NCBI GenBank assembly: GCA_002329245.1
Contig: DCTG01000032.1
Location: 1,515-10,746, forward strand
Source of the DNA: Clostridiales bacterium UBA1446
GTDB lineage: Bacteria; Bacillota; Clostridia; Oscillospirales; Oscillospiraceae
Length of the DNA stretch: 9,232 bases
Direction of reading: 5' to 3'
Below the pieces are notes generated by a model that saw only the letters and a list, made by a program, of their open reading frames with translations, was not told the origin of the DNA and did not search any database. A program made the translations under genes and the position numbers. Positions 1 through 5,591 of the stretch are shown here, piece by piece (position 1 is the first letter of the stretch; every line of letters begins with the position of its first letter).

Positions 1-230
1 AAGCTGGAGCCGTAGTACATGGGGATCTTTTTACCAGTGATGAGTGCAAAACAGATGGTTGCCACGCCGCTGGCGAAGATGGTGGTGGAGACTTGGAAGC
101 CTGTGATGAGCGCCACCGCAATGGTGGCGGGGAACATGACGATGACTTGCTGAAGCGCGTAAAGGAACAGCTTTAGCGGGGACGGTCGTTCATCCGGAAG
201 GTATCCTAAGGTTTCAATTGGCTTTCTCAT
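1..230 (-). CDS. Uracil/xanthine permease, NCS2 family (partial, C-terminus outside window)
   Basis: This is the first 76 residues of a membrane nucleobase transporter of the nucleobase:cation symporter-2 (UraA/PbuX-like) family, which imports uracil or xanthine across the cytoplasmic membrane. The visible part has a short polar N-terminus and then two hydrophobic segments, about residues 22-45 and 49-67. It carries the family-like stretches ALQQVIVMFPATIAV and GKKIPMYYGSS; the latter matches the 'YGSSF' entry into the third segment. The ATG at 228-230 is preceded by AGGAGA (about 235-240), so the start is firm. The gene runs off the left edge and most of the roughly 420-450-residue protein is missing. 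Whether the substrate is uracil or a purine cannot be told from this part. It is divergent from the QueG-like gene and has its own promoter. Confidence 0.88.
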   Translation of the reverse strand, partial: MRKPIETLGYLPDERPSPLKLFLYALQQVIVMFPATIAVALITGFQVSTTIFASGVATICFALITGKKIPMYYGSS

Positions 231-276
231 TCTCTTCTCCTTTTGTATTAAAAAAACTTAATGAGCGTATGAAACA

Positions 277-321
277 GCCGCAATCCTTCTGCCGGCGGGA
301 GGTGGTCTCAATTCCCGCGGC
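277..321 (-). promoter_or_regulatory. Foldable 5' leader element of the permease mRNA
   Basis: Within the permease leader, GCGGGA (318-313 on the minus strand) pairs perfectly with TCCCGC (300-295) across a 12-nt loop. An outer GCCGC (321-317) can pair with GCGGC (281-277). The two stems share two bases, so they are either stacked with adjustment or alternative folds. A run of seven T residues follows downstream (about 250-256), between the element and the ribosome binding site, but no GC-rich stem abuts it. I do not recognise a PyrR-binding loop or a purine riboswitch core here. It may be a regulatory RNA or just a chance hairpin. Confidence 0.3.
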
Positions 322-338
322 ATATTTCTATCTTCGAC

Positions 339-367
339 ATAATAGCGTAAATGCGGCATAATTGCAA
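339..367 (-). promoter_or_regulatory. Sigma-A type promoter of the permease gene
   Basis: On the minus strand, TTGCAA (362-367) and TATTAT (339-344) are separated by exactly 17 bases, close to the sigma-70/sigma-A consensus. Transcription would start near 332 and give a leader of about 100 nt before the permease ATG. The -35 box lies inside the open frame that precedes the QueG-like gene. No experimental support is available, and the call rests on hexamer match and spacing. Confidence 0.6.
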
Positions 368-470
368 GAATTATTTACCTGCCTTTCATCCGGGAGAACA
401 TTTCGCAGAAAAGCTCACCCGAATGGGCGGAGAAATCTCTGCAAAAACAGAAGTCTCCAAGGCGGAGATC
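351..470 (+). pseudogene. Possible remnant of a HigA/XRE-type antitoxin N-terminus
   Basis: The frame open from 351 into the QueG-like gene encodes YLPAFHPGEHFAEKLTRMG followed by EISAKTEVSKAEIT. The first part resembles the FHPGExLxEKLxxMG opening of HigA-like/XRE antitoxins. The second aligns without gaps to the usual recognition-helix stretch, as in EFAKRTGVSEKTIS. About three residues (usually M-S-Q) are missing between the two parts, and everything after the second helix is gone. The ATG at 351 has no ribosome binding site, and the QueG-like gene starts at 489 with an excellent one. I read this as a deleted, non-functional fragment. The family assignment is from remembered motifs, not a search. 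The alternative is untranslated leader RNA that happens to be open. Confidence 0.35.
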
Positions 471-475
471 ACATT

Positions 476-481
476 AGGAGG
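476..481 (+). promoter_or_regulatory. Ribosome binding site fixing the QueG-like start
   Basis: A perfect AGGAGG lies 7 nt before the ATG at 489. The in-frame ATG at 351 has no such site, so 489 is chosen as the real start. This removes 46 residues from the longest open frame. Confidence 0.85.
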
Positions 482-488
482 AACCTTT

Positions 489-1289
489 ATGCATCGGAAT
501 CAATTCGAAACGGAACTGGGGCGCTTTCTTTCCGAATCGGCGGAGAACCGGATCGACGGAACGGACGTACACATTTTTGAAACTCCGCTGATCGGGGTTG
601 CCGCAGCAGGAGATCCGCTTTTTATAAAAATGAAAAATCCAGAACTTGTGGGGGAAAGGTTTCTCCTGCCGGAGGAGTGGCTGCCCGGCGCGAAATCGGT
701 AATATCCGTATTTTTCCCCTTTTCGGAGACCGTGCGGAAAAGCAATCGGGGCTCCGGAAAAGAAATCGGCTTTGAATGGTTGTACGGACGGATAGAAGGC
801 CAGCGATTTCTGGAAAAAACGATGCTCTTTCTATCCCGGCTGCTGGCGGATGCCGGGATATCGAACGTGGTTCCGCAGTGCGATCCCCGGTATTGGGACG
901 GAGTGAAGGAAGAGTTGTATACAAGCAACTGGTCGGAGCGCCACGTCGCATTTGTCGCGGGATTGGGAACCTTCGGGCTTTCCAGGGGGCTCATCACCCG
1001 GCGCGGCATGGCCGGGCGGTTCGGAAGCTTGATTTCCGCCGAAAAATGGAAGCCGGACGAACGGGATTATGAAGAGGTCTATGAATATTGCAGCCGTTGC
1101 GGTGCATGCGTGAAAAACTGCCCGTCCGGCTCGATTGCGCTGGAAGGGGGCAAGGACCATACGCTTTGCCGCGCTTTTATGGAAGAGACGAAAAAGACTT
1201 ACAGCCCCCGCTTCGGCTGCGGCAAGTGCCAGGTGGGCGTACCTTGTGAATCGAGAGTACCAAACCGGAATAACGCTTCCGAAAAATGA
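489..1289 (+). CDS. QueG-like (epoxyqueuosine reductase-related) double 4Fe-4S protein
   Basis: The product is 266 residues of the COG1600 type, related to epoxyqueuosine reductase, which reduces epoxyqueuosine to queuosine in tRNA using cobalamin and two 4Fe-4S clusters. Seen here: a core stretch RHVAFVAGLGTFGLSRGLIT matching the QueG 'AGLGxxGKN' region; a ferredoxin motif CSRCGACVKNCP with Cys 201, 204, 207 and 211; and a second cysteine set at 227, 244, 247 and 253 (CGKCQVGVPC). The protein ends just after the second set, so it lacks the C-terminal HEAT-repeat tRNA-binding part of full QueG and is shorter than the usual 310-380 residues. It is therefore probably a paralogue of unknown substrate rather than QueG itself. 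It is a single-gene unit, divergent from the permease and closed by the terminator at 1316-1365. Confidence 0.8.
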   Translation: MHRNQFETELGRFLSESAENRIDGTDVHIFETPLIGVAAAGDPLFIKMKNPELVGERFLLPEEWLPGAKSVISVFFPFSETVRKSNRGSGKEIGFEWLYGRIEGQRFLEKTMLFLSRLLADAGISNVVPQCDPRYWDGVKEELYTSNWSERHVAFVAGLGTFGLSRGLITRRGMAGRFGSLISAEKWKPDERDYEEVYEYCSRCGACVKNCPSGSIALEGGKDHTLCRAFMEETKKTYSPRFGCGKCQVGVPCESRVPNRNNASEK

Positions 1290-1315
1290 CATCGCGCGAG
1301 GATGGCAATCGAATA

Positions 1316-1365
1316 AAAAGACGCGCCGCTTTTCGTTTTAGAAAACGATTTCCGGCGCGTCTTTT
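1316..1365. terminator. Bidirectional intrinsic terminator between convergent genes
   Basis: A 13-bp perfect inverted repeat (AAAAGACGCGCCG at 1316-1328 and CGGCGCGTCTTTT at 1353-1365) gives a GC-rich stem flanked by A residues on one side and T residues on the other. It can therefore end transcription from either strand. The enclosed bases carry a second, AT-rich inverted repeat (1333-1339 with 1342-1348). It sits 26 bases after the QueG-like stop and about 50 bases after the ACT gene stop, where a shared terminator is expected. Confidence 0.9.
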
Positions 1366-1413
1366 GGTTTGTATGAAGTTGTGCTGCAAATGATTTGCAT
1401 GCCCTTTCCGGAT

Positions 1414-1845
1414 TCAGAGGCTGAGAATCTCCTCTTCGCCAAGCATTCGTATGCCTTGCTCCGCAAGCGCAGCAACGGCCCTTCCCGTGTCGTCCGTTCG
1501 CAATACCACATAGGCCGTCCCGGCGTGCTTGCCGACAAACGCATATGCGTATTCTAAGCTGAGGCCGGAATCCTGCAGGCAGGTGAGCACCGCGAGAAGT
1601 CCTCCGGGCTCATCGGAAACCGCGACGGCAATGACATCCGTCAGGGAAACCTGGACAAGAGATTGTTTCAGCTCCCTGTATGCGCCCTGGGGATCGCTGA
1701 CGATCATGCGCAGGATTCCGAATTCCGAGGTATCCGCAAGCGAAAGCGCGCGGATATCAATATTTTTCTGTTTTAAAACCTTCAGGATCTCCGCGAGTTT
1801 GCCGGGCTTATTTTCCAAAAAGACCGAAAGCTGTTTGACCGTCAT
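1414..1845 (-). CDS. Tandem ACT-domain protein (amino-acid-binding regulator)
   Basis: The 143-residue protein consists of two ACT domains. The first (about residues 1-66) begins VKQLSVFLENKPGKLAEIL, the classic ACT beta-strand, 'NKPG' turn and helix. The second (about 68-140) has DEPGGLLAVLTCL and EYAYAFVG. ACT domains bind small ligands, usually amino acids, between paired domains. There is no catalytic or DNA-binding part, so it probably acts by binding a partner enzyme or as a sensor. It is the last gene of the iorA-iorB-paaK unit, 42 bases after the paaK-like stop, with its own AGGAGGG site. Stand-alone tandem-ACT genes of this kind commonly accompany iorAB and paaK, which suggests control by aromatic amino acids. 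The ligand itself is inferred. Confidence 0.9.
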   Translation of the reverse strand: MTVKQLSVFLENKPGKLAEILKVLKQKNIDIRALSLADTSEFGILRMIVSDPQGAYRELKQSLVQVSLTDVIAVAVSDEPGGLLAVLTCLQDSGLSLEYAYAFVGKHAGTAYVVLRTDDTGRAVAALAEQGIRMLGEEEILSL

Positions 1846-1887
1846 AAAAAGCCCTCCTGTTTCGTTTGTTTCACGGATTCGTATTCC

Positions 1888-3195
1888 TTACAGCTGCCGT
1901 TTGTCAATCACGCGTTTTGCCTTGCCCTCGCTGCGTTCAATGCTGTGGGGAGCCGCCAGCGTAACCTTTGCGGAGATGCTCAGGGTGGATTCCAGGGCGG
2001 CGCTAATTTTCTTTTCCAGCCTTTCCACATGGCGGACGGCGTCAAAGTCCATGTTTTCCGGCATCTCCACAACGACCTCCAGCGTATCCAGCGCGCCTTG
2101 GCGGTCCACAATGATCTGGTAATGCGGAGTCGTTTCGCCAAGCTCCAGCAAGACGCTTTCAATTTGGGAGGGGAAGACGTTGATGCCGCGGATGATGAGC
2201 ATATCGTCCGTCCGGCCGCGCGGCTTGCTCATGCGGACGAAGGTGCGGCCGCAGGTGCAGGTTTCCCGGGTGAGGGTCGCCACGTCCCGCGTACGGTAGC
2301 GAATCAAGGGAAGCGCGTCTTTGTAGATGCAGGTGAAGACAAGCTCGCCCTGTTCGCCGTCCGGCAGCACCTCGCCGGTATCCGGGTTGATGATTTCGGG
2401 AATAAAATAGTCTTCGTTGACATGCAGCCCGCACTGCCCACTGCATTCGAAGGAAACGCCCGGGCCCATCACCTCGGAGAGACCGTAGATATCGTAGGCT
2501 TTGATGCCGAGCAAAGATTCGATTTCACGCCTCATGTTTTCCGTCCAGGGTTCCGCCCCGAAAATTCCCGCGCGCAGCGAGATGTCCTTTGGTCCGCAGC
2601 CGGATTCGCGCAGCGCTTCGCCCAAATAAATGGCATAGGAGGGGGTGCAGCAGAGAATATTGGAACCGAAATCCTTCATGATTTGAAGCTGACGTTTGGT
2701 ATTGCCCGTGGAAGCGGGAATCACCGTCGCACCCATCGTCTCAACGCCTGCGTGAAGACCTAACCCGCCTGTAAACAGTCCGTAGCCGTAAGAAATATGG
2801 ACAAAGTCCTTCGGGGCCGCGCCTGCGGCGACCAACGCGCGCGCACAGCACTCGCCCCAGGTTTCGATATCCTTTTTGGTATAGCCCACAACGGTTTGTT
2901 TTCCGGTGGTTCCGCTGGAAGCGTGGATTCTCACAAGGTCCTCATGGCCTACCGCGAACAGACCGTAGGGGTAGTTGTCGCGCAGATCCTGTTTGTAGGT
3001 AAACGGCAGCTTGGAAAGATCGTCCGCAGTTTTGATGTCCTCCGGTCGGATACCGAGTTCGTCAAACTTCCGGCGATAGAAAGGAACCCGCTCGTAAACC
3101 CTCCTGACGGTCTGAGACAGGCGCATGGACTGCAGGGCTCTCAATTCCCATAAGGGCGCGGTTTCAATCGTATTGAAATATTTCTGTTTTTCCAA
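1888..3195 (-). CDS. paaK: Phenylacetate-CoA ligase family enzyme (PaaK-like)
   Basis: The 435-residue product is an adenylate-forming ligase that joins phenylacetate or related arylacetates to CoA with ATP, releasing AMP and PPi. Motifs in order are SSGTTGK (93-99, phosphate-binding loop), YGLSEV (237-242), RYRTRD (299-304), the hinge and C-terminal segment around [20 protein letters not shown] (326-345), and Lys425/Lys427 in the C-terminal RSEGKAKRV, where the adenylation lysine is expected. Length and motif order are normal for PaaK. The start is TTG (3193-3195), because GGGAGG lies 8 nt upstream and no ATG is nearby. The gene begins 3 bases after the iorB stop, so the two are probably translationally coupled. 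Next to IorAB it likely handles indoleacetate, phenylacetate or hydroxyphenylacetate; exact substrate and net direction cannot be read from sequence. Confidence 0.93.
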   Translation of the reverse strand: MEKQKYFNTIETAPLWELRALQSMRLSQTVRRVYERVPFYRRKFDELGIRPEDIKTADDLSKLPFTYKQDLRDNYPYGLFAVGHEDLVRIHASSGTTGKQTVVGYTKKDIETWGECCARALVAAGAAPKDFVHISYGYGLFTGGLGLHAGVETMGATVIPASTGNTKRQLQIMKDFGSNILCCTPSYAIYLGEALRESGCGPKDISLRAGIFGAEPWTENMRREIESLLGIKAYDIYGLSEVMGPGVSFECSGQCGLHVNEDYFIPEIINPDTGEVLPDGEQGELVFTCIYKDALPLIRYRTRDVATLTRETCTCGRTFVRMSKPRGRTDDMLIIRGINVFPSQIESVLLELGETTPHYQIIVDRQGALDTLEVVVEMPENMDFDAVRHVERLEKKISAALESTLSISAKVTLAAPHSIERSEGKAKRVIDKRQL

Positions 3196-3198
3196 AGC

Positions 3199-3786
3199 TT
3201 ATTCCTCCCAGTTCGCCGCTCTGCCAAGCCGGAAAGCTTCCAGATTCAGCGAAAGAAATTGGGGTTTCACCGCCCGGCGGATTGCTTCTTCCCAGAGCTC
3301 CACGGGAAAGTCAAGGCTGACAGATAGAAGGCCAAGCAAAACCAAATTGACGGCTTTGGCGGAACCGGCCTTTTGCGCGAGGCTGAGCGCGTCGAGGGGT
3401 TTAATCCGGCAACCGAGGCTGCGGATTCGTTCCACAATGCGCTCGGGGTAGGATGCGGCGCCGGTGATGACGGGCATGGGGGCAATCTGCTGCGTGTTGA
3501 CTATAATCTGTCCGCCTTGTTTCAAATAGGAGAGCCATCGGGCCGCTTCCAACAGTTCAAAGGCCAAGATACAATCCGCCTCTCCCGGCGCAATGATGGG
3601 GGAGGCTACCCGCTCGCCGTATTTCACATAGGTGACCACGGAGCCGCCCCGCTGCGACATGCCGTGAACCTCGGAGAGTTTGACGTCAAAGCCCTGCTGC
3701 GTAAGCAGGCCGCCTATCACGCGGCTGGCGAGCAGGGTCCCCTGTCCGCCTACGCCGACAATCATAATGCTGTTCGTCTTTGTCAT
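3199..3786 (-). CDS. iorB: Indolepyruvate:ferredoxin oxidoreductase, beta subunit
   Basis: The 195-residue protein is the small subunit of the IorAB complex, of the pyruvate/2-oxoacid ferredoxin oxidoreductase gamma-domain type. With IorA it converts arylpyruvates plus CoA to arylacetyl-CoA, CO2 and reduced ferredoxin in the cytoplasm. Diagnostic stretches are IMIVGVGGQGTLLASRVI (GVGGQG at 11-16) and EVHGMSQRGGSVVTYVKYG (EVHGMSQRGG at 39-48). Length is normal for IorB. The ATG at 3784-3786 overlaps the iorA stop in an ATGA and is preceded by GGGGAGG. A longer frame opening at 3858 lies inside iorA and has no support. The overlap indicates coupled translation and a fixed subunit ratio. Confidence 0.95.
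   Translation of the reverse strand: MTKTNSIMIVGVGGQGTLLASRVIGGLLTQQGFDVKLSEVHGMSQRGGSVVTYVKYGERVASPIIAPGEADCILAFELLEAARWLSYLKQGGQIIVNTQQIAPMPVITGAASYPERIVERIRSLGCRIKPLDALSLAQKAGSAKAVNLVLLGLLSVSLDFPVELWEEAIRRAVKPQFLSLNLEAFRLGRAANWEE
3204..3209 (-). promoter_or_regulatory. Ribosome binding site of the paaK-like gene, inside the end of iorB
   Basis: GGGAGG on the minus strand is formed by the last sense codons of iorB (TGG GAG GAA, then the TAA stop). It lies 8 nt before the TTG start at 3195. It supports the unusual start codon and implies that ribosomes finishing iorB pass directly over the site. Confidence 0.75.
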
Positions 3787-5522
3787 TTCGAGGCCTCCCC
3801 GGAACTTTTGATTGCGCCGAAAGCGCAGAGTTTGGCGCACAGTCCGCAGCCTGTGCAAAGCGTTGCGTCGATTACGGCGCTATCCTTCGTCATTTGGATC
3901 GCGGGGCAGCCGATGAGCATGATTGCCTTACAGGTTCTGCATGTCCCGGTGCTTACAAAGAAGGGGGCTTCGTGCTTCACTTCGGGAAGCAAAATGCACG
4001 GACGCCGGCAGATCAGAACGGAAGGCTCCTTTGCGGCCAGTTCCTCCCGAAGGGCCGCCTCCAATCCCTTCAGGTCGTTGGGATCCACTACGCGCACGCG
4101 CGAAACCCCGGAGGCCCGGCACAGATCGTCGATGCTGATTTGCGGTACCTTTGCGCCGGAAAGGGTCCTTCCGGTGGAGGGGTTATCCTGATGCCCGGTC
4201 ATTCCCGTAATGCTGTTGTCCAACACAATGACGGTGGAAAAGCCTTGGTTATATACGATGTTAATCAGGCCCGTAATGCCGGAATGCATAAAGGTGGAGT
4301 CGCCGATAACCGCAACGGATCGGTTCTCCCAACCCCTTGCTTTGTTAAAGCCGTGCAGAGCGGAAACGGACGCGCCCATACAAATGGTGGTATCCATGGC
4401 GGAGAGGGGAGGGGTGGAGCCTAAGGTGTAGCAGCCGATATCCCCGCTTACCGTCAGGTTTAATTTCTTCATAATATAGAACAGTCCGCGGTGGGGGCAG
4501 CCGGGGCACATGGCCGGCGGCCGTACGGGCACAGGACCGTCGAATTCGGTGACGGGGAGGGCTTCGCAGAGGAGCGCTTCCCGGATCCTGCGCTGAGAAT
4601 ACTCCCCTTCGTATCCGAAAATATCCTTGCCCCGGCAGGATACGCCTAATTGCTTGCAGAATCCTTCGATGATGCCGTCGAGTTCCTCGATGACGTACAG
4701 CTCCTCCACTTCGGCGGCAAAGGCGAGAATTTTTTTCGCGGGCAGGGGATTTACCATGCCGAGCTTCAGATAGCTGGCCTTGTCTCCCAAGGCTTCGCGG
4801 GCATACTGGTAGGCGATGCCGGCGGTAATGATCCCGATTTTTTTACTGTTCCATTCCACCGAGTTAAGGCCGCTCTCTTCCGCGAACGCGGAAAGCAAGG
4901 CCGTCCGCTCTTCCACGAGGTGATGGCGAACCCGCGCGTTGCCCGGCATCATGACGTATTTTGCCGGATCTTTTTTATAGTCCTTCAGGGGGATTTCCAT
5001 GCGCTCCTTTTCCTCAACCACGCTTTGCGAGTGGGAGACGCGGGTGGAAAGGCGAAGCAGAACCGGCGTGTCAAACTGCTCCGATATCGCGTACGCCGCT
5101 TCCACGAAGGCGGAGCATTCCGCGGAATCCGCCGGCTCCAACATCGGGAGCTTGGCGGCCACGGCGTAATGACGGGAATCCTGTTCATTCTGGGAGGAAT
5201 GGAGTCCCTGATCGTCCGCGACCGCAATAATCAGACCGCCGCCCACCCCCGTGTAAGAGGAGGTAAACAGCGGATCGGCCGCCACGTTTAAACCGACGTG
5301 CTTCATGGCGCAAAAAGCCCGGGCTCCGGCGATACTGGCGCCGATTGCGGTTTCCATGGCTACCTTTTCGTTAGGCGCCCATTCCGCATAGACCTCCGGG
5401 TATCCGGAAAGATATTCCATAATTTCAGTGCTCGGCGTCCCCGGATAGGCGGACGCTACGCGGCAGCCGCATTCAAACAAGCCCCGTGCCACCGCTTCGT
5501 TGCCCAACATCAGTCGTTTCAC
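3783..5522 (-). CDS. iorA: Indolepyruvate:ferredoxin oxidoreductase, alpha subunit
   Basis: The 579-residue catalytic subunit binds thiamine diphosphate and carries Fe-S clusters. Seen in order: an N-terminal pyrimidine-binding domain starting MKRLMLGNEAVARG with SAYPGTPSTEI (24-34); a linker; CPGCPHRG (339-346); GDIGCYTLG (360-368); the TPP/Mg site GDS (408-410) followed by VLDNSITGMTG; and a C-terminal two-cluster ferredoxin domain. The second cluster has Cys 556, 559, 562 and 566. The first has Cys 528, 531 and 539, but Ile534 stands where a CxxCxxC pattern would place a ligand, and Ala567 follows the last cysteine where proline is usual. The start is GTG at 5520-5522, with GAGGAG 8 nt upstream. 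It is the first gene of the arylpyruvate unit. Substrate class is inferred from the family. Confidence 0.96.
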   Translation of the reverse strand: MKRLMLGNEAVARGLFECGCRVASAYPGTPSTEIMEYLSGYPEVYAEWAPNEKVAMETAIGASIAGARAFCAMKHVGLNVAADPLFTSSYTGVGGGLIIAVADDQGLHSSQNEQDSRHYAVAAKLPMLEPADSAECSAFVEAAYAISEQFDTPVLLRLSTRVSHSQSVVEEKERMEIPLKDYKKDPAKYVMMPGNARVRHHLVEERTALLSAFAEESGLNSVEWNSKKIGIITAGIAYQYAREALGDKASYLKLGMVNPLPAKKILAFAAEVEELYVIEELDGIIEGFCKQLGVSCRGKDIFGYEGEYSQRRIREALLCEALPVTEFDGPVPVRPPAMCPGCPHRGLFYIMKKLNLTVSGDIGCYTLGSTPPLSAMDTTICMGASVSALHGFNKARGWENRSVAVIGDSTFMHSGITGLINIVYNQGFSTVIVLDNSITGMTGHQDNPSTGRTLSGAKVPQISIDDLCRASGVSRVRVVDPNDLKGLEAALREELAAKEPSVLICRRPCILLPEVKHEAPFFVSTGTCRTCKAIMLIGCPAIQMTKDSAVIDATLCTGCGLCAKLCAFGAIKSSGEASK

Positions 5523-5562
5523 AATATGTACTCCTCTGCAATCGGCTAGTTTATCTTATTAA

Positions 5563-5591
5563 ATCTTATAAAAGATCTGTTTCCCTGTCAA
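5563..5591 (-). promoter_or_regulatory. Promoter of the iorA-iorB-paaK-ACT unit
   Basis: On the minus strand, a consensus TTGACA (5586-5591) is followed after 17 bases by TAAGAT (5563-5568). The -35 box overlaps the hisC stop codon (5588-5590). Transcription would start near 5556, leaving a leader of roughly 34 nt before the GTG of iorA. The -10 region coincides with a small palindrome, ATCTT-ATAA-AAGAT (5563-5576), and with two copies of ATCTTAT (5553-5559 and 5563-5569), which could bind a regulator. Confidence 0.65.

Noticed and set aside
831..1292. Minus-strand open frame of 153 codons opposite the QueG-like gene
   Set aside because: The plus strand encodes cysteine motifs and an ideal ribosome binding site, so the antisense frame is a shadow.
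1945..2763. Long plus-strand open frame (272 codons) opposite the paaK-like gene
   Set aside because: It is fully antisense to a gene with all PaaK motifs, its translation shows no recognisable domain, and high GC makes long antisense frames common here.
3787..3858. 24-residue N-terminal extension of IorB
   Set aside because: The extension lies inside the iorA ferredoxin domain. The ATG at 3786 with GGGGAGG and the ATGA overlap is the better start.
3373..4424. Two long plus-strand open frames opposite iorB and the end of iorA
   Set aside because: Both are antisense shadows of well-supported genes, with no ribosome binding site pattern or domain.
4650..5291. Plus-strand open frame of 213 codons inside iorA
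   Set aside because: It is antisense to conserved IorA sequence and has no recognisable family.
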